61,210 nt of DNA, taken from positions 1 through 61,210 of the forward strand of contig DASPZU010000085.1 of the NCBI GenBank assembly GCA_035636095.1, given 5' to 3'. The position numbers and the translations under genes were made by a program. Positions 8,118 through 16,806 of this stretch are shown here, piece after piece (positions within the stretch are counted from its first letter, which is position 1; every line of letters begins with the position of its first letter). Origin of the DNA: Gp7-AA10 sp035636095 (lineage in GTDB: Bacteria > Acidobacteriota > Thermoanaerobaculia > Gp7-AA8). The notes beneath the pieces are model-generated. The model was not told where the DNA came from, searched no databases, and saw only the letters and a list, made by a program, of their open reading frames with translations.

Positions 8118-9707
8118 ATGACGGCGGCGCATCGGGTGCTGGTGACCGACACGCTCGCGGAATCGGGCCTGGCGATTTTGCGAGCAGCGTCCGATGTCGA
8201 TCTCGACTACCGCCCGGGACTCAAAGGCGCCGAGCTGCTTCGCGCCGTGGCGGAGTCGGACGCGCTCATCACGCGGAGCGGCACGGCCGTCACTCGCGAG
8301 CTGGTCAATGCCGGCAGGCGCCTGCGCATCGTCGGGCGGGCGGGGGTGGGGCTCGACAATGTCGACGTCGACGCTTGTACCGAGCGCGGAATCCTGGTCA
8401 TCAACGCGCCGACTGCCAACATCCTCTCCGCCACCGAGCACACCATGGCCATGCTGCTTGCGCTCTGCCGCAACATTCCGGAAGCGCACGCCAGCGTCAA
8501 GCGCGGCGAGTGGAACCGCTCCAAGTTCATGGGCATCGAGTTGAGCGGCAAGGTCCTGGGCGTGATCGGATTGGGCCGCATCGGCACGCGCGTCACAACC
8601 CGCGCTCGCGCCTTCGGCATGCGCGTCCTGGCGTACGACCCGTACATCGCGCAGACCGTCGGGGAAAAAGTCGGCGCCGAGATGGTCTCGCTCGACGATC
8701 TGCTGGCCCAGGCCGACGTCATCACCGTGCATACGCCGCTGAGCGACGAAACGCGCGGCATGCTGGGGGCGGCCCAGATCGCGAAGATGAAGAACGGTGT
8801 CATCGCGCTCAACATCGCGCGTGGCGGCATCTACGACGAGAAAGCGCTCGCCGACGCTCTCGCCAGCGGCAAGGTCTCGGGAGCGGCGATCGACGTCTAC
8901 ACCGACGAGCCGCCCTCAAAAGATCATCCATTTTTACGACTAAATAATGTGATACTTTCGCCCCACATCGGCGCAAACACGATCGAAGCACAGGATCGTG
9001 TGGCGGTGCAGACGTCCGAGATGGTCGTCGACGCGCTGCGCGGCTCGATTTTCGTTTCGGCCGTGAATCTGCCCTTCGAAGGTCTCGCCGATGCCGACGC
9101 TGCGCCGCTGATCGACCTGGCCGAGAAGGTCGGCCTGTTCACCGCGCAGATCATGGCCTCACCGGTCACGCGCGCCGCCGTCGAGCTTTGGGGAATCGAC
9201 GAGCGTCTTCTGAAAATCATTTCGGTAGCGTCGCTGAAAGGCCTGCTGACGCCGCGGCTGGCGGAATCAGTCAACTTTGTGAATGCCGAGCAGATCGCGC
9301 AGAATCGCGGCATCGCCATCAGCGCCACCACCCATCCCACCCCGCTCGATTACAACAACCTCATCACGTTTCGCGCCGCCTCGGAGCGCGAAGAGATGTG
9401 CGTTTCGGCTACTCTTTTCAGCGAGAAGAATCAGCGGATCGTTTCGGTCAATCACTTCCGCGTCGAGTTCAAGCCGGAAGGCAACCTGATTTACGTGGTC
9501 AACAAGGACGTGCCCGGCGTGGTGGGAAAAGTGGGAACGCTGCTCGGAGATCGCGAGATCAACATCGCCGAATACAACCTGGCGCGCAAAGACAGCGGCG
9601 GAAAAGCGATGGCCATCATCACCGTCGACTCGCCGCTCGATCCCGACACGTTGAGTTTTCTGCGTTCTTTCAAGGAAATGGAAGAGGTCAAACAGGTCAG
9701 GTTATGA
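8118..9707 (+). CDS. serA: D-3-phosphoglycerate dehydrogenase
   Basis: 529 residues, the long form of SerA. The order is substrate domain, NAD-binding Rossmann domain with GKVLGVIGLGRIG (about residues 145-160), catalytic Arg in NIARGGIYDE, Glu in the DEPPSKDHP segment and His in LSPHIGANT. An intervening ASB domain (about 320-450) and a C-terminal ACT domain with VPGVVGKVGTLLG and INIAEYNLAR follow. It oxidises 3-phosphoglycerate to 3-phosphohydroxypyruvate, the first serine step. The ACT domain suggests feedback by serine. The ATG follows GAGGGG by a few bases. The stop overlaps the next small ORF (ATGA). Confidence 0.95.
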   Translation: MTAAHRVLVTDTLAESGLAILRAASDVDLDYRPGLKGAELLRAVAESDALITRSGTAVTRELVNAGRRLRIVGRAGVGLDNVDVDACTERGILVINAPTANILSATEHTMAMLLALCRNIPEAHASVKRGEWNRSKFMGIELSGKVLGVIGLGRIGTRVTTRARAFGMRVLAYDPYIAQTVGEKVGAEMVSLDDLLAQADVITVHTPLSDETRGMLGAAQIAKMKNGVIALNIARGGIYDEKALADALASGKVSGAAIDVYTDEPPSKDHPFLRLNNVILSPHIGANTIEAQDRVAVQTSEMVVDALRGSIFVSAVNLPFEGLADADAAPLIDLAEKVGLFTAQIMASPVTRAAVELWGIDERLLKIISVASLKGLLTPRLAESVNFVNAEQIAQNRGIAISATTHPTPLDYNNLITFRAASEREEMCVSATLFSEKNQRIVSVNHFRVEFKPEGNLIYVVNKDVPGVVGKVGTLLGDREINIAEYNLARKDSGGKAMAIITVDSPLDPDTLSFLRSFKEMEEVKQVRL

Positions 9708-10084
9708 AGGCTGAAGGCAGTAGGCAGAAGGCAGAAGTAGGCGCGCGACTCGTTTCACTTCTGCCTGCTGCCTTCTGCCTGCTGATTCCCCGTGTAGCGA
9801 ACGGCTGTGTCCTCTCGATTTCGAAATCAGGCTACGCCACGAAAGTCATCCCGCTCGAGCGCGGCTATAACGGCGCGTACTGGTCGAACTTCGCATTGCT
9901 TCCGGGAATAACGCTCGGCCTCTTTCTCAACGGTGGTAACAGCAACCAGGACAGGGCCGCGACGATCGTCGCGGGAGGCGCGGGCCTCAGCGGACTTTTG
10001 GGCTTCATCGTCGATCGCAACACCGGCCGCGGCTACCGGCATTTTCCGGACGAGATCAACGAGACTCTGGAGCCGGTCCGGTGA
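9704..10084 (+). CDS. Small PEGA-like protein with a repeat-derived N-terminus
   Basis: 126 residues from an ATG that overlaps the serA stop. Residues from about 37 on (CVLSISKSGYATKVIPLERG, then GGAGLSGLLGFIVDRNTGRG, ending DEINETLEPVR) resemble the C-terminal part of envelope proteins in which a PEGA-like SGY repeat precedes a glycine-rich GxIGxxID segment and a terminal strand. The first ~27 residues (KAEGSRQKAEVGARLVSLLPAAFCLL) are encoded by an inverted repeat of GCAGAAGG units. The usual N-terminal core is absent. The repeat-encoded stretch happens to be hydrophobic and could act as a signal or lipoprotein leader, but this may equally be a gene remnant. It overlaps the next start by 4 nt. 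Confidence 0.5.
   Translation: MKAEGSRQKAEVGARLVSLLPAAFCLLIPRVANGCVLSISKSGYATKVIPLERGYNGAYWSNFALLPGITLGLFLNGGNSNQDRAATIVAGGAGLSGLLGFIVDRNTGRGYRHFPDEINETLEPVR
9711..9783. repeat. Inverted repeat of GCAGAAGG units
   Basis: The left arm (about 9714-9739) and right arm (about 9757-9782) are complementary at 23 of 26 positions by eye and surround a ~17-base spacer. Each arm is itself built of imperfect AGGCAGA tandem units. It lies directly after serA and is read through by the following small ORF. Confidence 0.8.
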
Positions 10085-11073
10085 TGCAATACCGCGAGCT
10101 CGGGAAAAAAACCGGCATGCGCGTCAGCGCCATCGGCTTCGGCGGATGGGCCATCGGAGGAACCGCCGAAGGAAGCGGCGCGCCGCTGGGATGGGGAAAG
10201 ACGTCCGACGAAGAATCGCTGTCCGCGATTCGCCGCGCGCGCGAGCTCGGAATCACCTTCTTCGATACCGCCGACTCCTACGGATTCGGCCGGAGCGAAT
10301 CCCTCCTCGGCATCGTGTTGTCGCGGTACCGGCAGGAAGTCGTGATCGCCACCAAAGTCGGCGTGGTGCGAACTTCGAGTGGCGCCCTGAAAAGAGATTT
10401 TTCGCGGCAGCACATCTTCCACGCCGTCGATGGATCGCTCAGACGTCTCCGAACCGACTACATCGACCTGTATCAAGTCCACAATCCGACCATCGCGGAT
10501 CTGCGCCAGGAAGAAATCCAGGACGCTATGGAGCGATTGCAGGATGCCGGCAAGGTTCGATTCTGGGGCGTGTCGATATCGACCCCCGAGGAAGGCGTTG
10601 AGATCATGCAGCGCGGATGGGCCCACGCGCTCCAGGTGCTTTACAACATCCTCAACCAGTCGCCATCGCAGGTCCTCTTTCCGATTGCGAAGGAAAAAGG
10701 CTATGGGATCATCGCGCGCGTTCCGCTGGCATCGGGGCTGCTCACCGGCAAGTTTCGGATCGATTCGGTATTTCCCGCCGATGATTTGCGCCAGAACTTC
10801 CTTACGCCGCGACGCCTGCAGGAGGCCATCGAGCGCGTCGACGAGGCGAAATCGATCATCGGCGGCGCCGCCCGTAATCTCACCGAAGCTGCCTTGCGAT
10901 TTGTCTTGGCAAATGAGGCTGTCTCGTTAACGATCCCCGGCGCGAAGAACGCCCGTCAGGTCGAGATCAACGCCGCCGCGGCGGAGGCCGCCTTGCCGGC
11001 CGACATCGTCGAGAAGCTCCAGTCACGCCTGGGCGACTACAACTTCTACCAGCGGCACGGCATACGGCTCTGA
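10081..11073 (+). CDS. Aldo/keto reductase
   Basis: 330 residues from GTG (329 from the ATG at 10084; both fit a GTGATG junction with the previous stop). The TIM-barrel family signatures are visible: N-terminal YRELGKKTGMRVSAIGFGGW, catalytic Asp/Tyr in DTADSYGFGRSE, Lys in VIATKVG and the strand YIDLYQVHNP. The C-terminal part has the NADPH-binding FVLANEAVSLTIPGAKN segment. These enzymes reduce aldehydes or ketones with NADPH; the substrate is unknown. It ends the serine operon run and is followed by a repeat with two hairpins. Confidence 0.92.
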   Translation: MMQYRELGKKTGMRVSAIGFGGWAIGGTAEGSGAPLGWGKTSDEESLSAIRRARELGITFFDTADSYGFGRSESLLGIVLSRYRQEVVIATKVGVVRTSSGALKRDFSRQHIFHAVDGSLRRLRTDYIDLYQVHNPTIADLRQEEIQDAMERLQDAGKVRFWGVSISTPEEGVEIMQRGWAHALQVLYNILNQSPSQVLFPIAKEKGYGIIARVPLASGLLTGKFRIDSVFPADDLRQNFLTPRRLQEAIERVDEAKSIIGGAARNLTEAALRFVLANEAVSLTIPGAKNARQVEINAAAAEAALPADIVEKLQSRLGDYNFYQRHGIRL

Positions 11074-11076
11074 TGG

Positions 11077-11131
11077 TGTGGCGCCGGCACTCCTGCCGGC
11101 GCATCGCACAGACAAGAGTGTCTGTGCCACA
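11077..11131. repeat. Three-way-junction palindromic repeat
   Basis: Two perfect hairpins lie side by side: GCGCCGGCA/TGCCGGCGC (11081-11102, 4-base loop) and CACAGACA/TGTCTGTG (11107-11126, loop AGAG). An outer stem TGTGGC/GCCACA (11077-11082 and 11126-11131) can close both, though it shares bases with their ends. The element fills the gap before uvrA. I recall similar paired hairpins as dispersed repeats in several phyla. Confidence 0.8.
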
Positions 11132-11172
11132 TCGGGATGACACGAGCCTCGCGAAGCGTTCTACGTCCGAAT

Positions 11173-13920
11173 ATGCCCACTCGCACCATCGCCATTCGAG
11201 GGGCGCGGACCCACAATCTCAAGAACATTTCGGTCGATATCCCGCAGCGCCAGCTCACGGTGCTGACGGGTCCGTCAGGTTCTGGAAAGTCCTCGCTGGC
11301 CTTCAACACCCTCTATGCCGAAGGGCAGCGGAGGTTCGTGGAGTCGATGTCGACCTATGTCCGGCAGTTCCTCGAGCGGATCGACAGGCCGGACGTCGAC
11401 GAGATCGAAGGCATCCTGCCGGCGATCTCGATCGAGCAGAAGAACTCGGTCAAGAACGCGCGCTCCACAGTCGCGACCGCCACCGAGCTCGCCGATCACC
11501 TCCGCCTGTTCATGACCTATTGCGGCGAGACAACATGTCCCGACTGCCAGGTGATCGTTCGCAAAGAGACCCCGGAATCGATCACGAAGGCAATCGCGGA
11601 GCTTCTGGGCGGTAAGCGCGCCGTGATTCTGGCGCCGATCTTCTTCGACGCCGAAAACCGCGACGAAGTCCTGCGGCAATTGATCAAGGCCGGCTACTAC
11701 CGAATCTGGGTCGATCACGAGGTCCGCGATCTGAAAGAGGTCGATCTCACGCAATCGACTTCGCTCGAGCTCGTGATTACGCGGACGCGAATCGATCCCG
11801 AGAAACATAAAGAGATCACCGAAGCGATCGAGCAAGCGTTCGAGATTTCGCGCGGCACCGTGAACGTGCTGGAGGAGAGCGGCAAGACGTGGGTGAGCCA
11901 TCGCTTTACATCGCGATTCGCCTGCAACAAATGCGGAACTGAATTCCTCGAACCGACGCCGCAGCTCTTCTCATTCAATTCTCCGCTCGGCGCATGCACG
12001 AACTGCCAGGGCTACGGCCGCATCATCGGCATCGACATGGAGAAGGTGATTCCGAATCGCAGCCTGCGGCTCGATGAGCTTCCGGTTGCGCCATGGAACT
12101 CGCCGGGCTACGAAGATTGCTACGAGGACCTGGAGCGCGCCGCGAAGAAATACAACTTGCGGCTCGATGTGCCAATCGCCGATCTCACTCCGGCGGAAAG
12201 GGACCTCCTCTACAAAGGACGCGGGAAGTGGTACGGCATCAAGGGCTTCTTCGAGTGGCTCGAGACGAAGAAGTACAAGATTCACGTGCGCGTCAAGCTC
12301 GCGAAGTATCGAAGCTACGAGCCGTGCCCGCAGTGTCACGGATCGCGACTCAAGGCGGCGGCCGATTACGTCAGGTTTCGCGATCGCACCATCGCGGATC
12401 TGTTTGCGATGGACGTGAAAACGGCGCGGCATTTCTGGGAATACCTCCCCATGTCGAAGCAGGAAGAGGCCATGGCGGGACATCTGCGCCGTGAGATCGT
12501 GAATCGCCTTGTCTACCTCGACGAAGTAGGCCTTTCGTATTTGACGCTCGACCGGCAGACGCGAACGCTGTCGGGTGGCGAATCCCAACGCATCAACCTG
12601 GCCGCGGCATTGGGCAGCTCACTCACCGAAACGATGTACGTCATCGACGAGCCGACGGTCGGACTTCACGCACGCGACAGCGAACGCCTGCTGGCCGTGC
12701 TGCGCCGTCTGAAGAATGCCGGCAACACCGTCGTGGTCGTCGAGCACGATCCGACCATCATCAGCGGTGCCGATCACACCATCGAGCTCGGGCCGGGAGC
12801 GGGGGAGTTTGGGGGAGAGGTTGTTTACGAAGGCGAACCGAGGGATGAGGGCGGAGGGATGAGGGATGAACAGAAGCGAGAATCATCCCTCAGCCCTCAT
12901 CCCTCATCCCTTCGAATCCGCGGCGCCCGTCAGCACAACCTGAAAAATATCGATGTCACCATTCCGCTGGGACAGCTTGTCGCGATCACCGGCGTGTCAG
13001 GATCGGGCAAATCGACTCTGATTCGCGACTGCCTCTACAACCGCTACCAGCGCGAATATCGCGGCGTCAGCGGTCTCGATGTCGGCAAAATCACCGCGCT
13101 CGAAGGCGTCGACCAGGTTTACGACATTCAGCTCGTCGATCAGTCGCCGATCGGACGCTCGTCACGATCGAATCCGGCGACCTACGTCAAAGCGTGGGAT
13201 GAGATTCGAAAGCTTCTCTCAGAAACGACCGGCGCAAAACTCAACGGCGTGACGGCGGGAATGTTCTCGTTCAACACCGCCGGCGGGCGCTGCGACACAT
13301 GCGAGGGTGCCGGCACCGTCAGCATCGACATGCAATTCCTGGCGGACGTCGAGATCGTTTGCGACAAGTGCGGCGGGCGCAGGTTCAACGAGCAGGTGAT
13401 GAAAGTCACCTATCGCAACAAGAACGTCAACGACATCCTCAACATGACCGTCGACGAAGCGATGCGCTTCTTCGTCGATAAACGTCCGATCCTGAAGCGT
13501 CTGGTCTCGCTCCGCTCGGTCGGCCTCGGCTACCTTCGTCTCGGGCAATCGACCGATTCGCTTTCGGGCGGCGAAGCACAGCGTCTGAAGCTGGCGTCGT
13601 TTCTTTCCGAACACGCAAAGAGCGAGGCGGGACGACTCTTTTTGTTCGATGAGCCGACCACTGGATTGCATTGGTCGGACGTCAATCAACTGATCAAAAC
13701 GTTTCGCGATCTGATCGATCGCGGCAACTCCGTCGTGGTGATCGAACACAACATCCAGCTCATCGAGGCCGCGGATTACGTGATCGACCTCGGACCGGAA
13801 GGAGGCGACGCCGGCGGTGAGCTTGTCGGGGTCGGCACTCCGGAGGAGATTGCGGCCAATCCGCGCAGCGTGACAGGAAAGTATCTCGCTGCCGCCGCCC
13901 GAGAGCCCGTAAGTCGCTGA
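11173..13920 (+). CDS. uvrA: Excinuclease ABC subunit A
   Basis: 915 residues. The first ATPase has Walker A GPSGSGKSS, signature LSGGESQRINLAAALG and Walker B IDEPTVGLH. The second has GVSGSGKST, LSGGEAQRLKLASFL and FDEPTTGLH. Zinc-binding Cys pairs are CNKCG...CTNCQG and CDTCEG...CDKCGG. UvrA recognises damaged DNA with UvrB in nucleotide excision repair. The ATG at 11173 starts MPTRTIAIRGARTHNLKN; 12 upstream in-frame codons are unlikely to be coding. Odd: the linker between the halves (about residues 556-580) is encoded by an inverted repeat of GGGATGAG units and lacks the usual SLTGxYL segment. Confidence 0.96.
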   Translation: MPTRTIAIRGARTHNLKNISVDIPQRQLTVLTGPSGSGKSSLAFNTLYAEGQRRFVESMSTYVRQFLERIDRPDVDEIEGILPAISIEQKNSVKNARSTVATATELADHLRLFMTYCGETTCPDCQVIVRKETPESITKAIAELLGGKRAVILAPIFFDAENRDEVLRQLIKAGYYRIWVDHEVRDLKEVDLTQSTSLELVITRTRIDPEKHKEITEAIEQAFEISRGTVNVLEESGKTWVSHRFTSRFACNKCGTEFLEPTPQLFSFNSPLGACTNCQGYGRIIGIDMEKVIPNRSLRLDELPVAPWNSPGYEDCYEDLERAAKKYNLRLDVPIADLTPAERDLLYKGRGKWYGIKGFFEWLETKKYKIHVRVKLAKYRSYEPCPQCHGSRLKAAADYVRFRDRTIADLFAMDVKTARHFWEYLPMSKQEEAMAGHLRREIVNRLVYLDEVGLSYLTLDRQTRTLSGGESQRINLAAALGSSLTETMYVIDEPTVGLHARDSERLLAVLRRLKNAGNTVVVVEHDPTIISGADHTIELGPGAGEFGGEVVYEGEPRDEGGGMRDEQKRESSLSPHPSSLRIRGARQHNLKNIDVTIPLGQLVAITGVSGSGKSTLIRDCLYNRYQREYRGVSGLDVGKITALEGVDQVYDIQLVDQSPIGRSSRSNPATYVKAWDEIRKLLSETTGAKLNGVTAGMFSFNTAGGRCDTCEGAGTVSIDMQFLADVEIVCDKCGGRRFNEQVMKVTYRNKNVNDILNMTVDEAMRFFVDKRPILKRLVSLRSVGLGYLRLGQSTDSLSGGEAQRLKLASFLSEHAKSEAGRLFLFDEPTTGLHWSDVNQLIKTFRDLIDRGNSVVVIEHNIQLIEAADYVIDLGPEGGDAGGELVGVGTPEEIAANPRSVTGKYLAAAAREPVSR
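12841..12911. repeat. Inverted repeat of GGGATGAG units inside uvrA
   Basis: The arms 12841-12869 and 12883-12911 are complementary at about 26 of 29 positions and surround a 13-base spacer. Each arm is made of AGGGATG-type tandem units. The element lies in frame within uvrA and encodes the charged, Gly/Ser/Pro-rich linker between the two ATPase halves. Confidence 0.85.
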
Positions 13921-13926
13921 TCCCGC

Positions 13927-13934
13927 TATACAAT
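13927..13934 (+). promoter_or_regulatory. Candidate -10 box for the OPT gene
   Basis: TATACAAT in the short gap after uvrA would place the RNA start near 13941. GGAGG (13955-13959) then lies 5 nt before the ATG at 13965 and sets the start. No good -35 hexamer was seen. Confidence 0.5.
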
Positions 13935-13964
13935 GGCCCATCGCATGCAGGCTTGGAGGATTCG

Positions 13965-16337
13965 ATGACTACGACTCCGCAAGAGTTCCCTGACGTCGTC
14001 CACCCCGAGCTCGAGCTTGTAACGCCCGTTCCCTTCGAACCCTACATACCGGCCACCACCGAACTTCGCGAGTTGACGCCCATTCCGGTGATCATGGGAA
14101 CGATTCTCGGCGCGATTTTCGGCGCCTCGTCGCTCTATCTCGTCCTCAAAGTCGGACTCACCGTCAGCGCCTCGATCCCAGTGGCGGTGATTTCGATCAC
14201 GCTCTTTCGCATCCTGTCGAAACTCGGACTGCGCGACGCGACCATCCTCGAAAACAATATCGTGCAGACGGCCGGGTCGGCGGGCGAGTCGATCGCGTTC
14301 GGCGTCGGCGTCACGATGCCCGCCATCCTCATCCTGGGATTCGATCTCGAGATCACTCGCGTCATGCTGGTGGCGGTGCTGGGCGGCCTCCTCGGAATCC
14401 TGATGATGATTCCCCTCCGCCGAGCGTTGATCGTGGCGCAACACGGCCTCCTGAAATATCCCGAAGGCACCGCGTGCGCCGAAGTGTTGAAGGCCGGGGC
14501 ATCCGAGGAGTCGCGCCAGGCAGCATCCGAAAGCGCCAAGCGCGAAATGGAAGCCTTAGGCGGAGCGACGACCAGCGCGAAGACGATTTTTACCGGCTTC
14601 GGCATCGGCCTTGTCTACAAGAGCGTGATGGTGGCGTTTCGCGGCTGGAAGGACACACCTGAGAAAGTATTCGGTCGGCCCTTCGACGCCGGATCGATCT
14701 CGGCGGAGATCTCGCCGGAGCTTCTCGGCGTCGGATACATCATTGGTCCGCGCATCGCATCGATCATGTGCGCGGGCGGCGTTCTCGCGTATCTCGTTTT
14801 GATTCCGGCCATCAAGTATTTCGGCTCCGGCCTGACCGTGCCCCTCGCTCCCGAATCCAGGGCCCTGATTCGCGACATGAGCCCCGGCGCGATCCGAAAC
14901 GCCTACGTGCTCTACATCGGTGCAGGGGCGGTTGCTGCGGGCGGAATCATCAGTGTCGCGCGGTCGCTGCCAATCATCTGGCACGGCCTTAGAGAAGGAC
15001 TGAAGGATTTTCGCGGCGGAGCTGCCGCGCGAGAGGGCGTACAGCGCACCGATCGCGACCTGTCGATGAAGTTCGTGCTCATCGGCATCATCGCTCTGGT
15101 GGTTGCAATCGCCTTCGCAAGTCCGCTGTACGTTGGAGGAACTGGGTTTGCCGCGCGACTGGCTGCCGCGATTCTGATCATTGTTTTCGGATTCCTGTTC
15201 GTGACGGTGTCGTCACGCCTCACCGGCGAAATTGGATCGTCATCGAATCCAATCTCCGGCATGACAGTCGCGACCCTGCTGCTGACCTGCCTCATCTTCG
15301 TGGTCCTCGGATGGACGGGCAGCAATTACTTCGTGACGGCGCTTTCGATCGGCGGGATCGTCTGCATCGCATCCTCGAACGGCGGAACCACCTCTCAGGA
15401 CTTGAAGACCGGATTTCTGGTGGGATCGACGCCGCGAAATCAGCAGATCTCGATCCTGATCGGCGCCCTCTTCTCGGCCTTGATCCTCGGTCCGATTCTT
15501 CTCGTCCTCAACGGTGCCGGATCGGTCTACGTGCCGGTGCAGAATCCTCCCAAGGGATTTGTGGCCGGACGCGCGAATCCGAGCGAAAAGGTCGATGTCT
15601 CACAACTGCACACGCGTGCGCGCCTCTCGGGCCCGCAGGCGAACACCGACACTAACGAGTACTTCGTGTGGCATCGCCCGGATGCTTCCGGCGGCAACGC
15701 AGAAAGGTATCTCGTCGACAGCAGCGGGCGTCTCGTCTATTTCGTCGATCCCGGAATCAATGGCGCCTTCAAGGCCCTGCCGAGTGGCGAGAAGCTGACG
15801 AAATTCGACGCGCCGAAAGCGACGCTGATGTCGTACATCATCAAGGGCATCCTCGGCAGCAAGCTGCCTTGGGGCCTCGTTCTTCTGGGCGCCTTCATCG
15901 CGATCGTGCTGGAGATGGCGACCATTCCGTCGCTGGCGTTCGCCGTCGGCGTCTACCTGCCGCTTTCGTCCTCCTCGCCAATTTTCATCGGCGGAATGGT
16001 GCGCTGGCTCGTCGACCATTGGATCGCGAAGAAGTATGCCGGGAAAAATCTGACCGAAGACCAACTGAACGCCGAAGGGGATAAGAGCCCGGGCGTACTG
16101 ATGGCGTCGGGCTACATCGCCGGTGGTGCGATCGCAGGAATCATCATCGCGATTCTCGCGGGTGTTCCGGCGATGTCCAAGTTCAATGACGTCATCGAAA
16201 AGTGGTCGAAGCACAATGGCTTCTTCGACGGATCCCACGCTGATCTACTGGCGTTGATCCCGTTCGCAATCCTGATCACTTTGTTGTATCTGACGGGCCG
16301 CGAAGTGATCCTCGCGCATCGGCGAGTCAAAACCTGA
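13965..16337 (+). CDS. OPT family oligopeptide transporter
   Basis: 790 residues and very hydrophobic, with about 14-16 predicted membrane helices. N-terminal ELTPIPVIMGTILGAIFGAS and KVGLTVSASIPVAVISI, and the central SSSNPISGMTVATLL and NGGTTSQDLKTGFLVG segments, are typical of the OPT family. Bacterial members take up peptides or metal-peptide/siderophore complexes by proton symport; the substrate is unknown. A soluble insert (about 520-610) with YFVWHRPDASGG interrupts the helices. GGAGG lies 5 nt before the ATG. The 3' end overlaps the convergent small membrane gene by 11 nt. Confidence 0.93.
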   Translation: MTTTPQEFPDVVHPELELVTPVPFEPYIPATTELRELTPIPVIMGTILGAIFGASSLYLVLKVGLTVSASIPVAVISITLFRILSKLGLRDATILENNIVQTAGSAGESIAFGVGVTMPAILILGFDLEITRVMLVAVLGGLLGILMMIPLRRALIVAQHGLLKYPEGTACAEVLKAGASEESRQAASESAKREMEALGGATTSAKTIFTGFGIGLVYKSVMVAFRGWKDTPEKVFGRPFDAGSISAEISPELLGVGYIIGPRIASIMCAGGVLAYLVLIPAIKYFGSGLTVPLAPESRALIRDMSPGAIRNAYVLYIGAGAVAAGGIISVARSLPIIWHGLREGLKDFRGGAAAREGVQRTDRDLSMKFVLIGIIALVVAIAFASPLYVGGTGFAARLAAAILIIVFGFLFVTVSSRLTGEIGSSSNPISGMTVATLLLTCLIFVVLGWTGSNYFVTALSIGGIVCIASSNGGTTSQDLKTGFLVGSTPRNQQISILIGALFSALILGPILLVLNGAGSVYVPVQNPPKGFVAGRANPSEKVDVSQLHTRARLSGPQANTDTNEYFVWHRPDASGGNAERYLVDSSGRLVYFVDPGINGAFKALPSGEKLTKFDAPKATLMSYIIKGILGSKLPWGLVLLGAFIAIVLEMATIPSLAFAVGVYLPLSSSSPIFIGGMVRWLVDHWIAKKYAGKNLTEDQLNAEGDKSPGVLMASGYIAGGAIAGIIIAILAGVPAMSKFNDVIEKWSKHNGFFDGSHADLLALIPFAILITLLYLTGREVILAHRRVKT

Positions 16338-16680
16338 GGAAGCGGCTGCGCTCCGACGCCGACCAGGTCGAGGCAAGCTTGCGTGCGCGCCAGCGAGGAA
16401 GCGCGCGGACCGACCAAACGTAGGCGATCAACACCGCGTTCGCGATTGCAAGAACGAGCATCGTCGCTGCGCGATCCAGCATCGGGATGTGCGCGTGCGA
16501 CCAGCGGATGAAAAGCGCGTCGACGCCGGCCAGGAGCAGCACATCGAACACGTCGCGCAGCGCGGCGCGCCGGCGGGCCGAGGCGATTACCGGTCGCGAT
16601 TGGAAAACGACATTGGGGTCAGTGCCGTCAGGCGAGACACCGGGCAAGATTTCGCGCTGCATGGAGGATTGGACACTCAC
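16327..16680 (-). CDS. Small two-helix membrane protein
   Basis: 117 residues from GTG (an ATG at 16662 is an alternative). The N-terminal ~35 residues are soluble. Two hydrophobic segments follow (DVFDVLLLAGVDALFI, and TMLVLAIANAVLIAYVWSV), then an Arg-rich cytoplasmic tail (RWRARK, SERSRFLRF). This looks like a real inner-membrane protein, but no family is recognised. It resembles RDD-type or other short helper proteins only in layout. It converges on the OPT gene with an 11-nt overlap. No clear ribosome site was seen, so the start is uncertain. Confidence 0.6.
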   Translation of the reverse strand: MSVQSSMQREILPGVSPDGTDPNVVFQSRPVIASARRRAALRDVFDVLLLAGVDALFIRWSHAHIPMLDRAATMLVLAIANAVLIAYVWSVRALPRWRARKLASTWSASERSRFLRF

Positions 16681-16715
16681 AAGCGTCGCAAAATTCCAAA
16701 TAACTGTTACCCGCT

Positions 16716-16797
16716 CGTCATCCTGACCCCGCGGAACGGGGGAAGGATCTCTGTTCGCGTCGGAGATCCTTCGCCGTCTGCGCGGCTCAGGATGACG
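16716..16797. repeat. GTCATCCTGA-type palindromic repeat, copy 2
   Basis: It begins CGTCATCCTGA and ends TCAGGATGACG, with an inner GGAAGGATCT...GGAGATCCTTC pair, so the whole 82 bp can fold into a long interrupted hairpin. Related copies lie at 40566-40649 and 51810-51894, with a half copy at 2786-2815. Confidence 0.85.
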
Positions 16798-16806
16798 CCT
16801 TAGGCG

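Noticed and set aside
9704..9783. Repeat after serA as a CRISPR-like array
   Set aside because: Units are short, imperfect and arranged as one inverted pair without unique spacers.
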